Positions 16,986 through 26,441 of a stretch of 64,000 nucleotides of DNA are shown piece after piece (the first letter of the stretch is position 1; every line of letters begins with the position of its first letter). A program made the translations under genes and the position numbers. Location: assembly GCA_025356445.1 (NCBI GenBank), contig JANXSZ010000083.1, forward strand, positions 1 through 64,000, in the 5' to 3' direction. Source of the stretch: Betaproteobacteria bacterium (GTDB taxonomy: Bacteria; Pseudomonadota; Gammaproteobacteria; Burkholderiales; Burkholderiaceae_C). The notes beneath the pieces are model-generated. The model searched no databases, was not told where the DNA came from, and saw only the letters and a program-made list of their open reading frames with translations.

Positions 16986-17149
16986 CGTCATCCCAGCCGA
17001 CTCTAGAACTTAAGACTACCCGTCACCGTTCCTTGTTGCCCACCACGCACACCAAGCGCCGACTGAGTAGAAGGCGTTTTTTCAAAGCCGCAGCAACACC
17101 CCTTGCGACGTTTTTGAAAAGACGATTTTCAACTTAGGAGCCATGTGCC

Positions 17150-19039
17150 ATGAACTCACCCGCGATGAAGGGCCTCACCCTGAATGCCCCCAGCCACGTC
17201 AAGAACGCCAAGCTTATCGCTTGGGTGGCCGACATGGTTGCCCTGTGCAAACCCACCAACGTGTACTGGTGCGATGGCACAGAAGCTGAATACCAGCGCC
17301 TCTGCCAGCAGCTCGTAGACGCTGGCACCTTCAAAAAGCTCAATCCCATCAAGCGCCCGAATTCGTTCCTGGCCTGCTCAGACCCGAGCGATGTGGCCCG
17401 CGTGGAAGACCGCACCTACATTTGCAGCGCCCGCAAAGAAGACGCCGGCCCCACCAACAACTGGATGGCTCCCGCTGAAATGCGTGTCTTGCTGCAGACA
17501 GGCGCTGAAGACAAAGCGGCTTTGTTTGACGGCTGTATGCGCGGCCGCACCATGTATGTGGTGCCGTTCAGCATGGGCCCCTTGGGCAGCCCCATCGCAC
17601 ACATCGGCATTGAGCTGTCCGACAGCCCTTACGTGGCCGTCAACATGAAAACCATGACCCGCATGGGCAAGGCCGTGTACGACGTGCTGGGCGTGGAAGG
17701 CGACTTTGTGCCTTGCGTGCACACCGTGGGTGCGCCACTGGAAGCCGGCCAGGCCGATGTGTCATGGCCTTGCAACAAGACCAAGTACATCGTGCATTAC
17801 CCTGAAACCCGCGAAATCTGGTCGTATGGCTCGGGCTATGGCGGCAATGCGCTGCTGGGCAAGAAGTGCTTTGCGCTGCGCATCGCATCCAACATGGGCC
17901 GTGACCAAGGCTGGCTCGCTGAGCACATGCTGATCTTGGGCGTGACCAACCCTCAAGGCAAAAAATACCACGTCGCAGCGGCCTTCCCCAGCGCTTGCGG
18001 CAAAACCAACTTCTCCATGCTGGTGCCGCCCGCAGGCTTTGAAGGTTGGAAAGTTACCACCATTGGCGACGACATCGCCTGGATCAAACCTGCTGCTGAC
18101 GGCAAGCTCTACGCCATCAACCCCGAAGCTGGGTATTTTGGCGTAGCCCCTGGCACCAACCTGCTGACCAACCCCAACTGCATGGCCAGCTTGGATAAAA
18201 ACGTGATTTTCACGAACGTCGCACTGACCGATGACGGCGATGTGTGGTGGGAAGGCATGGAACACGACGCCCCTGGCCGTGCCCTGCCCGATCACCTGAT
18301 CGACTGGCAAGGCAAAGACTGGACGCCCGCCATCGCCAAAGAAACCGGTGCCAAAGCCGCCCACCCGAACTCACGCTTCACGGTAGCCGCCACCAACAAC
18401 CCCGCGCTGGATTCCGCTTGGGATGACCCGGCCGGTGTAGCGATTGACGCCTTCATCTTCGGTGGCCGCCGCTCCACCACCGTCCCCTTGGTCACAGAAG
18501 CACGCGACTGGGTGGAAGGTGTCTACATGGCAGCCACGATGGGCAGCGAAACCACCGCCGCCGCCGTGGGCCAACAAGGCGTGGTGCGCCGCGACCCCTT
18601 CGCCATGCTGCCCTTCATGGGCTACAACATGAGCGATTACTTCCAGCATTGGTTGAATCTGGGTGAAAAACTGGCAGCCAGCGGTGCCACTTTGCCAAAA
18701 ATCTACACCACCAACTGGTTCCGAAAGGGCGCTGACGGCAAGTTCGTCTGGCCCGGCTATGGCGAAAACATGCGCGTGCTGAAGTGGATGATCGACCGCC
18801 TGGAAGGCACCGCCACCGGCACCGAACACCTCGTTGGCGTCAGCCCCACCTACGAAGAGCTGAACTGGACAGGCCTGGACTTCACACCCGAGCAGTTCAA
18901 CACCGTCACCAGCATCGACAAAGCGGCGTGGATTGACGAACTGAAGCTGCACGATGAGCTGTTCACACAGCTGGCCTACCACCTGCCGGAGGCATTGAAA
19001 GCCAACAAAACCAAGCTGGAGGCGCGCCTGGCCGCTTAA
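17150..19039 (+). CDS. pckG: Phosphoenolpyruvate carboxykinase (GTP)
   Basis: A 629-aa GTP-type PEPCK that converts oxaloacetate and GTP to PEP, CO2 and GDP, the entry step of gluconeogenesis from organic acids. The kinase P-loop FPSACGKTN lies near residue 282, ahead of GDDIAWIK. Other family landmarks are [32 protein letters not shown] and [14 protein letters not shown]. The length fits the GTP family (about 600) and not the ATP family (about 540). AGGAG lies about ten bases before the ATG. It is followed by two perfect hairpins, so it is monocistronic. This fits an organism living on aromatic and organic acids. Confidence 0.97.
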   Translation: MNSPAMKGLTLNAPSHVKNAKLIAWVADMVALCKPTNVYWCDGTEAEYQRLCQQLVDAGTFKKLNPIKRPNSFLACSDPSDVARVEDRTYICSARKEDAGPTNNWMAPAEMRVLLQTGAEDKAALFDGCMRGRTMYVVPFSMGPLGSPIAHIGIELSDSPYVAVNMKTMTRMGKAVYDVLGVEGDFVPCVHTVGAPLEAGQADVSWPCNKTKYIVHYPETREIWSYGSGYGGNALLGKKCFALRIASNMGRDQGWLAEHMLILGVTNPQGKKYHVAAAFPSACGKTNFSMLVPPAGFEGWKVTTIGDDIAWIKPAADGKLYAINPEAGYFGVAPGTNLLTNPNCMASLDKNVIFTNVALTDDGDVWWEGMEHDAPGRALPDHLIDWQGKDWTPAIAKETGAKAAHPNSRFTVAATNNPALDSAWDDPAGVAIDAFIFGGRRSTTVPLVTEARDWVEGVYMAATMGSETTAAAVGQQGVVRRDPFAMLPFMGYNMSDYFQHWLNLGEKLAASGATLPKIYTTNWFRKGADGKFVWPGYGENMRVLKWMIDRLEGTATGTEHLVGVSPTYEELNWTGLDFTPEQFNTVTSIDKAAWIDELKLHDELFTQLAYHLPEALKANKTKLEARLAA

Positions 19040-19048
19040 TCGGACGAA

Positions 19049-19080
19049 CCTTGAAGAGCGCTTGGCAGCGCTCTTCAAGG
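19049..19080 (+). terminator. Perfect 14-bp hairpin after pckG
   Basis: CCTTGAAGAGCGCT and AGCGCTCTTCAAGG around TGGC, ten bases past the stop. No T-run follows, so it may protect the 3' end or pause polymerase before the next terminator. Confidence 0.65.
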
Positions 19081-19087
19081 CTCAAAA

Positions 19088-19121
19088 AGCAAAAAGCCGT
19101 GGCATGCCACGGCTTTTTGCT
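19088..19121. terminator. Bidirectional terminator between pckG and the 19154 gene
   Basis: A perfect 34-base palindrome (AGCAAAAAGCCGTGG, CATG core, then its complement). A-run and T-run edges allow termination in both directions, which suits the convergent genes on either side. Confidence 0.85.
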
Positions 19122-19153
19122 TATGGACAACCTGGGTTGTCCGGTCTGCCAAC

Positions 19154-19585
19154 TCAGAGGCTGGGGCGCTCTGCGCTGGACGCCATGGCACGGCTGATAT
19201 CGGCCATCACGCGGGCATCGGTCAACGCAACGCTCCACAGCCGTTGGTCAGCCGCGGCAAGGCGACGGCGCTCATTCCAGGCCTTCAAACCTTTGCGCAG
19301 GCTTTGTGCCATGTGCAACAGTGGAGAAGCGAGCAAGCCAATGGCGGCAAACGCGACGGTCCACAGCGTAATCCATGCGGCCATCAAGTGGCTTTCGTTC
19401 CAGGTGCCCACCACTTGGTTCGCAACCACCATCAGCGCGGCGACAACGGCGGCCAGCAACAAAGTCGCGGTGGCACGTGTACCGTTAAAGTTTTTGACGG
19501 CGTGGCTGAATGCCTCCGCTGCCTGTTCGGCGCGAACTACGCCGGAATGTTCCATTGCATATTCTCTGTGAACAAAGCTGGTCAT
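19154..19585 (-). CDS. Hypothetical membrane protein with two TM helices
   Basis: A 143-aa protein with two hydrophobic helices (about 40-60, ATLLLAAVVAALMVVAN, and about 70-92, AWITLWTVAFAAIGLLA) and a basic, helical C-terminal tail (RKGLKAWNERRRLAAADQ). AAGGA lies eight bases before the ATG at 19585, preferred to an internal ATG 11 codons in. It is divergent from the LysR gene at 19721 with an inverted repeat between them, so it is a likely LysR target. I do not recognise the family. Confidence 0.7.
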   Translation of the reverse strand: MTSFVHREYAMEHSGVVRAEQAAEAFSHAVKNFNGTRATATLLLAAVVAALMVVANQVVGTWNESHLMAAWITLWTVAFAAIGLLASPLLHMAQSLRKGLKAWNERRRLAAADQRLWSVALTDARVMADISRAMASSAERPSL

Positions 19586-19687
19586 GATGATTTCCTTTTC
19601 AGTATGCCTGCCGTGAAATACGGTGGCATGGGCTGAATCATAGGGTTTATCCTAATGTCATTCAACTTTATATTAGTGATGCAGTAC

Positions 19688-19706
19688 ATTCATAATGGTA
19701 ATGAAT
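19688..19706. promoter_or_regulatory. LysR-type operator in the 19585/19721 spacer
   Basis: ATTCAT-7 bases-ATGAAT, a perfect dyad containing T-N11-A, nested in GCAGT...ACTGC. It lies 15 bases before the preferred LysR start and about 105 bases from the divergent gene, the usual place for LysR autoregulation. Confidence 0.55.
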
Positions 19707-19720
19707 TAACAAAACTGCCC

Positions 19721-20701
19721 ATGCCCTCGCACCACGCCCCTGCCAACCACACCATCAATTTCCGTACGCTGGACTTGAACCTGCTGCGTGTACTTGATGA
19801 GGTGATTGCCGAACGCAGCCTCACACGTGCGGCCCGCAACCTGTCGCTCACCCAGCCAGCCGTCAGCAACGCCATGCGCCGTTTACGTGACGCGCTGGGC
19901 GATGACTTGGTGCACCGCAACGGCCAGGGCATTGAACCTACCCCGCGTGCCCTGGCAATCTGGCCTTCGGTACGCGAAGCGCTGCACCAGTTGCAGCAGT
20001 CGCTCGCCCCCAGCCAGTTTGAGCCCGCCAGTGCCATGACCACCTTTGTGCTCGCTATGGCCGATGCCACAGCGGGTGAATTGGTACCAGGTTTGGTGCA
20101 GATGCTTGAAAAAGAGGCGCCTGGCATTTCCATCCACCTCGCTCCGCTGACCACACGTGACCCGCGCCGCCTGCTGGAAGAAGAATCGGTGGATTTGGCT
20201 GTGGGCTACTTCCCTGCAGTGCTGGCAGACCTGACCGCCCGTGCCCAAGTCGGGAAAGCAGTGAATTTTGCCCATGAGCGGCTTTACGACGGTGAATACG
20301 TCTGCGTGATGCGCCACGACCACCCGCTGACCAGTGGCCCGCTGACACTGAACCGCTTTTGCGGCGCACGGCACATGCTGGTCAGCTTTTCAGGGCAGCC
20401 CTTCGGCTTTGTGGATGAAGCACTCACCGCCATAGGACGACAACGCCGCGTGGTGATGACGGTGAACCAATTTTTCACGGCTGCCCGAGTGGCGGCACGC
20501 TCCGATTTGCTGACGGTGCTGCCCCGGCACTTTTTAACGGTGACCGGCATGAGCAGCACCCTGGCCGTGCGGGAGCTGCCGCTGGAAGTGCCTACCGTGC
20601 ATGTCGATGCACTGTGGCAACGGCGGGCCCAAAACGGCGTGGGCCACCAGTGGCTGCGTCAGGCGATAGTGCGGGCAGCGCGCCAGGTGTTTGAGGATTA
20701 G
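19721..20701 (+). CDS. LysR-family transcriptional regulator
   Basis: A 326-aa protein from the preferred ATG. The N-terminal winged HTH starts at LDLNLLRVLDEV and continues ERSLTRAARNLSLTQPAVSNAMRRL split over residues about 15-55, followed by a PBP2-type effector-binding domain from about 95. ATGs at 19655 and 19679 are in frame, but they would place the T-N11-A operator inside the gene, so 19721 is favoured; its SD is poor. The divergent membrane protein is the obvious first target. The effector is unknown. Confidence 0.88.
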   Translation: MPSHHAPANHTINFRTLDLNLLRVLDEVIAERSLTRAARNLSLTQPAVSNAMRRLRDALGDDLVHRNGQGIEPTPRALAIWPSVREALHQLQQSLAPSQFEPASAMTTFVLAMADATAGELVPGLVQMLEKEAPGISIHLAPLTTRDPRRLLEEESVDLAVGYFPAVLADLTARAQVGKAVNFAHERLYDGEYVCVMRHDHPLTSGPLTLNRFCGARHMLVSFSGQPFGFVDEALTAIGRQRRVVMTVNQFFTAARVAARSDLLTVLPRHFLTVTGMSSTLAVRELPLEVPTVHVDALWQRRAQNGVGHQWLRQAIVRAARQVFED

Positions 20702-20910
20702 CGCAAGCCAACCACGCTCAATGAGGCACAAGCGGCGGTACGCAGCTCTTGTGCACGGTGGGGGCTGGTGCCGGCGCAGGCATCGGCCTGCTCCATCAGA
20801 CCTGCGGCCACACCGGGCTGCACGTGAGGCGCATGTGACGCCAATGTGGCGTCCTTGCGGCTCATGAAACAAAACACTGCAAAACCGAAAAGACCAAGCA
20901 AGCTAACCAT
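20698..20910 (-). CDS. Probable small membrane or exported protein, 70 aa
   Basis: MVSLLGLFGFAVFCFMSRK gives one hydrophobic N-terminal segment, followed by a soluble stretch with two cysteines (ACAG and TAACAS). AGGGCGAG lies about nine bases upstream. The 3' end overlaps the LysR stop by four bases. Length and composition alone do not prove it; the clean membrane segment and RBS favour a real gene. No family recognised. Confidence 0.45.
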   Translation of the reverse strand: MVSLLGLFGFAVFCFMSRKDATLASHAPHVQPGVAAGLMEQADACAGTSPHRAQELRTAACASLSVVGLR

Positions 20911-21049
20911 GGGGAACTCGCCCTGTTAAGGAGCGAAAAGTGATGAAGACTTGAATGTAAGGGTTTTCACTTAGCCACTCAAGCCCTGAGCCATGCTCAA
21001 AACGCATAGATTGCACCGCCACAGTGCATCCTGCCCTGTTCCGTGCGCT

Positions 21050-22840
21050 CTAGCGCAACTGCTGCAGGGTGTGCAGCAGCGCCGATGCAGGCACAGGCTT
21101 GGCAAACAAGAAACCCTGGGCATAGTCGCAGCCCGCTTCGGTCAGCAAAGCCAGCTGCGCTGGCGTCTCGATACCCTCGGCCACCACCTTGAGACCCAGT
21201 TTATGGGCCATCACAATGATGGCCTCACACAGCACTTTGTCACCTGGATCGGTTTCCAGATCACGGACAAAAGAGTGGTCGATTTTGAGGAAATCCACAT
21301 CGAAGCGTTTGAGGTACGACAGCGACGAGTAACCCGTACCGAAATCGTCAATCGCCACCTGAAAGCCCGCGTCCCTGAAGGCCTGCAACTTGGCGCTGCC
21401 AAACTCCTCGGCCTTCAGCAACACGCCCTCGGTCAACTCCAGCGTGATGCTGTCGCCCGGCAAGTCCAACTCGGCCAATATGGCAAACCAGTTGGTGACC
21501 GAGGCCCGGCTGGAGCGAAACTGCACCGGTGAAGCGTTGACGCTGATGCCAAAATCGGGGTGAAAACTCGCCCGCATCGCCTTGACCTGCTGCGCCGCTT
21601 CACGGAACACCCAATCGCCAATCTCGACAATCGCTCCGTTGTCTTCAGCCAAAGGAATGAACTCTTTGGGCATGATTTGACCGCGCCCATCGTGGTTCCA
21701 GCGCAACAAGGCTTCCGCTTTACGCACCAAGCCTGTCCGTAAATCGATGATGGGCTGGTAATACACCTCAAACTGCTTCACGTCCATGGCGCGGCGCAAA
21801 TCCCGCGTCAGGCGGGTACGGTGGGTCGCCGCTTCTTGCAGTGCGAACATGTAGTGGCTAAAGCGGTTGCGCCCCGATGATTTAGCGAAAAACATCGCCT
21901 GGCTGGCGTTTTTAAGCAAGTCTTCCTGCTCTTTGGCGTTGATGGGGTAAAGCGCAATGCCCACACTGGCCGATATTTGTACCGTTTCACCCAACACTGA
22001 AAACGGCTCCGCCAAACGGCGGATGATGTTTTGTGCAATGCGCTCCACATCGGTGATGTCATGCAAATTGGGCGTCACTACGGCAAACTCGTCACCGCCC
22101 AGACGCGCCGCCACATCGGTTTCGCGCACCACGTCCTGGATACGGCGCGCCACCTGCACCAAGAGCGCGTCACCCACATCGTGACCCAGCAGCTCGTTCA
22201 CTTCTTTGAACTTGTCCAGCCCGATCACCATCAAGGCCAGCGACAGTTTGGAGCGCTGGGCCAGCTTGAGTTCGTGCGCGAGACGTTCGGCAAAAAAGCG
22301 GCGATTGGGCAACTCCGTCAGGCCATCCATATTGGCTTGGCGCTGCAAAGTTTGTGCAGCCAGTCGGCGCTCGGTCACGTCACGCCCGATGGCAATCAGC
22401 CCCAGCAAACGGCCTGTCACGTCAAAATAGGGCGTACGCAAGGTTTCGATACAAACTTGGTTGCCATGCAGATCACCGCTCCAGCGCTCTGAAAAATGCT
22501 GTTCACCCGCCGCAAGATGCAAGGCCTGCTCGTCCAGTGCGCGGACAGCAGCAGCCGTCTCTTCAATGGCGATGTCCACATCACTTTTACCCACCAGCGC
22601 TGACTCGCTCAGACCCAGATGGGCAGCGAATGCGGTATTGCAGCCCTGGTAGACGCCACCTGCCGATTTAAAGCAGATCAGGTCAGGGCTGGCGTCCATC
22701 ACACCGCGCAGCAGCAACTGTGCTTGGTCAATGGTGGCGTAATGGCGATCGACCGCCTCCATCAGTGGTTGCCAAGGACCCTCCGGCACAGCCTCTTGGC
22801 CCAGGTGCTGTTGAAGTTGGCGAATCAGTAACTGGTGCAT
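21050..22840 (-). CDS. PAS-GGDEF-EAL c-di-GMP enzyme
   Basis: A 596-aa cytoplasmic protein. A PAS domain spans about 25-145 (GVMDASPDLICFKS, ending IAIGRDVTERR). The GGDEF domain has the intact LGGDEF near 247, preceded five residues earlier by the inhibitory I-site RETD. The EAL domain from about 345 keeps AEALLRW, the Asn of ISVNAS, LELTEGVL, IDDFGTGYSS, LKIDHSF and AEGIET. Both activities could work; the PAS domain may switch between them in response to a small ligand or redox cue. No membrane segment is seen. I chose the ATG at 22840; an upstream TTG at 22900 is possible. Neither SD is strong. Confidence 0.93.
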   Translation of the reverse strand: MHQLLIRQLQQHLGQEAVPEGPWQPLMEAVDRHYATIDQAQLLLRGVMDASPDLICFKSAGGVYQGCNTAFAAHLGLSESALVGKSDVDIAIEETAAAVRALDEQALHLAAGEQHFSERWSGDLHGNQVCIETLRTPYFDVTGRLLGLIAIGRDVTERRLAAQTLQRQANMDGLTELPNRRFFAERLAHELKLAQRSKLSLALMVIGLDKFKEVNELLGHDVGDALLVQVARRIQDVVRETDVAARLGGDEFAVVTPNLHDITDVERIAQNIIRRLAEPFSVLGETVQISASVGIALYPINAKEQEDLLKNASQAMFFAKSSGRNRFSHYMFALQEAATHRTRLTRDLRRAMDVKQFEVYYQPIIDLRTGLVRKAEALLRWNHDGRGQIMPKEFIPLAEDNGAIVEIGDWVFREAAQQVKAMRASFHPDFGISVNASPVQFRSSRASVTNWFAILAELDLPGDSITLELTEGVLLKAEEFGSAKLQAFRDAGFQVAIDDFGTGYSSLSYLKRFDVDFLKIDHSFVRDLETDPGDKVLCEAIIVMAHKLGLKVVAEGIETPAQLALLTEAGCDYAQGFLFAKPVPASALLHTLQQLR

Positions 22841-22989
22841 GGTGTTTTCAGGTAACTCCAGCTTGGGCGCGCCCTTGCGAGGCTGGGTGAGGCAGTGCAA
22901 AAGCTTAGGTTATAACCCATCAACTGCACCACTTAGCGCGGTACAGGTATTGCCCCCATTTCGACCTGTGCGTCCGGTGCCCCCCTGCT

Positions 22990-23829
22990 ATGAAGATCCA
23001 ACTGCTGTCCGACCTGCACCTCGAAGCCCACCCCGACTTTGCCCCCCAGCCCGCCCCAGAAGCCGATGTGCTGGTGCTGGCGGGGGATATTGGTTCGTAC
23101 CAGACGGGCTCCGCCCTGGTAGACACTGATTTTGGCCTCACCCGCTTTTCACCCTTGCACGGCTGGCCTACGCCGGTGTTGTTTGTGCCCGGCAACCACG
23201 AATACGACGCGCAAGACTTTGACACCGCCCATACACGCCTGAAAGCCACCTGCGAGCGGCTGGGCATCACCTGGCTGGAACGTGAGGTGGTGCACCTCCA
23301 CGGTGTACGCTTCATCGGCACCACGTTATGGAGTGACTTTGATGCGCTTTCTGGGGTCAAAAACACGGCACCGAACGACTCGCCCGACGGTTCCCGCTTG
23401 GCGCGGATGCTCAAACAGCGCGAAAAAGCCTTTCGTGCCGCCAATTTTTACCTGCGAAAAGCCGAAACCACCCGCCATGGCGCACCCTGGCTTGCACTGG
23501 ACATGCGTGAACAAGCGCTGGTTTGCCGGGAATGGCTGCACACCCAATTGCAAACGCCGTTCGCAGGCACGACAGTAGTGGTCACCCACTTTGCGCCCAG
23601 CCTCCACAGCGCCGACCCACGCTATGGTCTGACTCCCGGTACCGCTGGTTTTTGCAACGCCTGGGATGATTTACTGCCCTGCGCCCAACTGTGGCTGCAC
23701 GGCCACCTGCATGCCCCCAGCCGCTACACCCACCACGGCTGTCGGGTGGTAGCAAATCCGATGGGGTATGAGCGCAAAAACGAGCAACTGCACTTCATGC
23801 CGCAATTGCTGATTGATGCGGCGGGTTAA
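22990..23829 (+). CDS. Calcineurin-like metallophosphoesterase
   Basis: A 279-aa cytoplasmic protein with the two-metal motifs in order: SDLHLE near residue 7, AGDIG near 33, GNHEYD near 65, THFAPS near 200 and HGHLH near 237. All expected Asp, Asn and His ligands are present. It should hydrolyse phosphomonoesters or diesters; the natural substrate is not evident. It starts 150 bases from the divergent GGDEF-EAL gene. A link to nucleotide second messengers would be guesswork. Confidence 0.9.
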   Translation: MKIQLLSDLHLEAHPDFAPQPAPEADVLVLAGDIGSYQTGSALVDTDFGLTRFSPLHGWPTPVLFVPGNHEYDAQDFDTAHTRLKATCERLGITWLEREVVHLHGVRFIGTTLWSDFDALSGVKNTAPNDSPDGSRLARMLKQREKAFRAANFYLRKAETTRHGAPWLALDMREQALVCREWLHTQLQTPFAGTTVVVTHFAPSLHSADPRYGLTPGTAGFCNAWDDLLPCAQLWLHGHLHAPSRYTHHGCRVVANPMGYERKNEQLHFMPQLLIDAAG

Positions 23830-23867
23830 TCTGGCCGGTTGAGGTGAATTGAGGTCGCTTGAAAGGC

Positions 23868-24497
23868 TTAGCGCGCGCCCAAGCCGTCAAAGCAGGTCGC
23901 CAGCACCAGCTCCACAATTTGCGTGTCGGTGTACTGCCCGTTCGCCTTCAGGAACTCCAGCACCGGGTCACAGGCACGGGCGTAGAGCGTGTAAAGCACG
24001 GCAATGGCCGGCAACTTCGGGTTCAACACGCCCTGCGCTTGCGCGGCCTCAATCCAGGCGCCCAGCTGGTCGCTGACCGTCATCAAACCGTCCATGTACG
24101 CCGACTGGTTCATCAGCGTTGCCCGCAGGCTGGAGTTTTGACTCGGCAGGCTGGGCATCTGCCCGGCCAACTGGGTTTCCATCATCCAGCGGGCAACGGC
24201 TTTGAGCTGGTCCAGCGGTGCGGCATCCGCAGGCAGCGCCTGCACAAAAGTCTGTGCGCGGCCCATCACATGCACCATGGCAGCGGCAGCGAGGTCTTCT
24301 TTGCTGGGAAAATGCTTATAGAGGCTGGCTTTGGCAATGCCCACCTCGGCAGCCACCTCGTCCACCGTCATCGCATCAAAGCCTTTTTCGGCCAGCAAAC
24401 GGTTCACAGCCAGAATGATGGCGTCCTCACGGGCACGCAACATCTGCTGTTTGAAAGACGGTTTGGCCATGGTAGGGGCAGGTACGGGTACGGACAT
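23868..24497 (-). CDS. TetR-family transcriptional regulator
   Basis: A 209-aa protein with an N-terminal TetR HTH (AILAVNRLLAEKGFDAMTVDE, split by one turn, then VAAEVGIAKASLYKHFPSKEDL split likewise) at about residues 25-70, followed by an all-helical ligand-binding half. I use the ATG at 24497; an ATG at 24470 (MAKPSF) is nearly as good and neither has a clear SD. The start lies 33 bases from the stop of the next upstream gene on the same strand. The target is unknown. Confidence 0.88.
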   Translation of the reverse strand: MSVPVPAPTMAKPSFKQQMLRAREDAIILAVNRLLAEKGFDAMTVDEVAAEVGIAKASLYKHFPSKEDLAAAAMVHVMGRAQTFVQALPADAAPLDQLKAVARWMMETQLAGQMPSLPSQNSSLRATLMNQSAYMDGLMTVSDQLGAWIEAAQAQGVLNPKLPAIAVLYTLYARACDPVLEFLKANGQYTDTQIVELVLATCFDGLGAR

Positions 24498-24529
24498 GGC
24501 TGCGATTTTAGAAGGCGACAAAGAACAAC

Positions 24530-24859
24530 TCAGCGGCCAAAAAACAAGTACGCCACCAGCAGGCACAGCATGAAGGCCCCGGTGTACCAAATCGCCTGGT
24601 TGGCGGAAGCCTTTTCGTCCTTGCTCATTTGCGCTTCGGTTTCGTAGTCGTTGCCAACACCGTACACTTCGCCCGCTTCGGGGTTGCCGAAATGGCTTTT
24701 GAGGAAACCCGGCTTCTCTGAACTGCCCTCTTCATCCTGGGGCCCCGCTTCGATGGCCTTGGCCAGCGGACTGGTATGCAGGACAGGTAGCGCAGCAGCC
24801 TCTGGCGATGCCACAGGATCTGTCGGTTTTTTGCTGGAATACGCGTCAAATAAACCCAT
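24530..24859 (-). CDS. Hypothetical tail-anchored membrane protein
   Basis: A 109-aa protein: MGLFDAYSSKK, an acidic and Pro-rich soluble part, then one hydrophobic helix at the very C-terminus (YTGAFMLCLLVAYLFF, residues about 92-107). A C-terminal anchor implies the rest faces the cytoplasm. I chose the ATG at 24859 over a TTG at 24886. It lies upstream of the TetR gene on the same strand, so the two may be co-transcribed. No family recognised. Confidence 0.65.
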   Translation of the reverse strand: MGLFDAYSSKKPTDPVASPEAAALPVLHTSPLAKAIEAGPQDEEGSSEKPGFLKSHFGNPEAGEVYGVGNDYETEAQMSKDEKASANQAIWYTGAFMLCLLVAYLFFGR

Positions 24860-24945
24860 GGCATCTGCTTTCGTTAAGAATGACAACCTTTTTGCATTCT
24901 CACACGGTTCAACCCAGCGGTTTGCACCTCCGATGACCCTTGGAA

Positions 24946-24963
24946 TACTTCTTTTTTAATAGC
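24946..24963. repeat. Dispersed short repeat next to the Hsp70 start
   Basis: TACTTCTTTTTTAATAGC, close to the copy at 7633, ending a few bases before the ATG at 24969. It occupies the place of the leader, which may explain the missing Shine-Dalgarno. Confidence 0.5.
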
Positions 24964-24968
24964 ACACT

Positions 24969-26369
24969 ATGCCCATTGGGCAAGCACACGAAGCCTGTTT
25001 GAACCTGACCATGAGTATGAAGCGCCATTTTTCGCACCCGTCCCCCCTCCCCTTCTCCCCACACCAAGGCGTGCTAGGCATCGACTTCGGCACCTCCAAC
25101 TCGGCCATCGCCTGGGCGTCCTCGGCGGTAGACGCACGCCTGCTGCCCCTGGAGGGCGCGTCCACCGCGCTGCCCACCGCGCTCTTTTACAACGCCGAAG
25201 ACCGCAGCACCCACTTTGGCCGCGACGCCATTGCGCAGTACCTCTCAGGCACCGAAGGCCGCCTGATGCGCTCACTCAAAAGCCTGCTGGGCAGCCCGCT
25301 GCTGCAAGAGCAGACAGTGGTGAACGGCCAACAGCTCAGCTTTCAGGACATCATCAGCCGCTTTTTGCTGGAGCTGCGCACCCGCGCCCATGCCCAGATG
25401 ATGGCGGTGTCTGGCCCCGATACCCCTGCCCCTACCCGCGTGGTGATGGGCCGCCCGGTGCATTTTGTCGATGACGACACTGAGCGTGACCAGCTGGCAG
25501 AGGCCACGCTGCTGCAAACCGCGCTGGCCGCAGGCTTTGAGCAGGTCAGCTTTCAGTTGGAGCCCATCGCCGCCGCACTGGACTACGAGCGCCGTGTCAG
25601 CCAGGAAACCTTGGTTCTGGTGGCCGACATTGGCGGCGGCACCTCCGATTTCACCGTGGTGCGCCTGGGGCCTGAGCGCGTACAACACGCTGCCAGCCTG
25701 CAAGCCAAGGGAGACGACCGGCACCGCGCTGACGATATCCTCGCCACCACCGGCGTTCATATCGGCGGCACCGACTTTGACCAAAAGCTGAACCTGGAAG
25801 AAGTGATGCCACTCTTGGGTTACCGCCACACCGACGCCCGGGGCCGCGAAGTGCCAAGCACCGTTTTTTTTGACTTGGCCACCTGGCACATGATCAACTG
25901 GCGCTACAGCCCCAAAGCCGTGCGCGAAGCCCAGGACCTGCGCACCAGCTACGCCGATGCGGCCCTGCACAGCCGCCTGATGACGGTGCTGACCGAGCGC
26001 CTGGGCCACCGCAACGCCAACGAGGTAGAGCTGGCCAAAATCCAAAGCTCGCGCACTGGCGGACGCGCCACCCTCGACCTGGATCTGATTGAGCGTGGCC
26101 TGCAAGCCCACATCAGCGCTGACGCGATGGCCCAGTACCTGCGCGACCCGCTGTCGCGCATCGTCGCCTGCGCCCAGGACTGCGTGGCGCTGGCCGGAAT
26201 CAGTGCCGACAAACTCGATGCCGTGTACCTGACTGGCGGCTCCTCTGCGTTGACACCGTTTCAGGATGCCCTGCGCGCAGGCTTCCCCGGCGTGCCACTG
26301 GTAGAGGGGGATTTGTTTGGCGGCGTGGCCTCCGGGCTGGCCTGCTCGGGTGCAGCAGCACAGGCTTGA
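24969..26369 (+). CDS. YegD-like Hsp70-family chaperone/ATPase
   Basis: A 466-aa actin-fold ATPase resembling YegD. Phosphate 1 motif LGIDFGTSNSAIAW lies near residue 37, LEPIAAALDYE near 200, phosphate 2 VADIGGGTSDF near 218, and the adenosine motif YLTGGSSALTPF near 420. The substrate-binding domain and EEVD tail of DnaK are absent, as in YegD (about 450 aa). A role in protein handling is assumed from the family, not shown. In-frame ATGs at 25011 and 25017 are alternatives, since 24969 has no SD and lies against a repeat. Confidence 0.9.
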   Translation: MPIGQAHEACLNLTMSMKRHFSHPSPLPFSPHQGVLGIDFGTSNSAIAWASSAVDARLLPLEGASTALPTALFYNAEDRSTHFGRDAIAQYLSGTEGRLMRSLKSLLGSPLLQEQTVVNGQQLSFQDIISRFLLELRTRAHAQMMAVSGPDTPAPTRVVMGRPVHFVDDDTERDQLAEATLLQTALAAGFEQVSFQLEPIAAALDYERRVSQETLVLVADIGGGTSDFTVVRLGPERVQHAASLQAKGDDRHRADDILATTGVHIGGTDFDQKLNLEEVMPLLGYRHTDARGREVPSTVFFDLATWHMINWRYSPKAVREAQDLRTSYADAALHSRLMTVLTERLGHRNANEVELAKIQSSRTGGRATLDLDLIERGLQAHISADAMAQYLRDPLSRIVACAQDCVALAGISADKLDAVYLTGGSSALTPFQDALRAGFPGVPLVEGDLFGGVASGLACSGAAAQA

Positions 26370-26386
26370 ATGAGGTAATAAACAGG

Positions 26387-26434
26387 TTATATAGCAGGCT
26401 GGATAAGCTACAGCCGCTATGATTTTTAAAGCAT
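26387..26434. repeat. Dispersed-repeat-like segment after the Hsp70 gene
   Basis: Holds TATATAGC, then GCTACAGCCGCTATGATTTTTAAA. The GCTACAGC piece recurs at 50751-50758, and TATGATTT resembles the other members. It fills the gap between two convergent genes and may serve as a weak terminator. Confidence 0.4.
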
Positions 26435-26441
26435 TTCAGCC

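Larger units (their letters stand above)
16747..17149. other. 403-base intergenic region between the small membrane protein and pckG
   Basis: Contains a dispersed-repeat hairpin (16791-16807), a strong terminator (16821-16866), an AT-rich stretch, a candidate promoter (16957-16985) and a leader of about 155 bases before pckG. The leader has an 8-base TTTTCAAA/TTTGAAAA inverted repeat (17079-17086 and 17113-17120). I see no credible ORF or known RNA. Confidence 0.6.

Noticed and set aside
25272-26111. 279-aa minus-strand ORF opposite the Hsp70-like gene
   Set aside because: His/Gln/Gly-rich antisense reading typical of GC-rich shadow frames.
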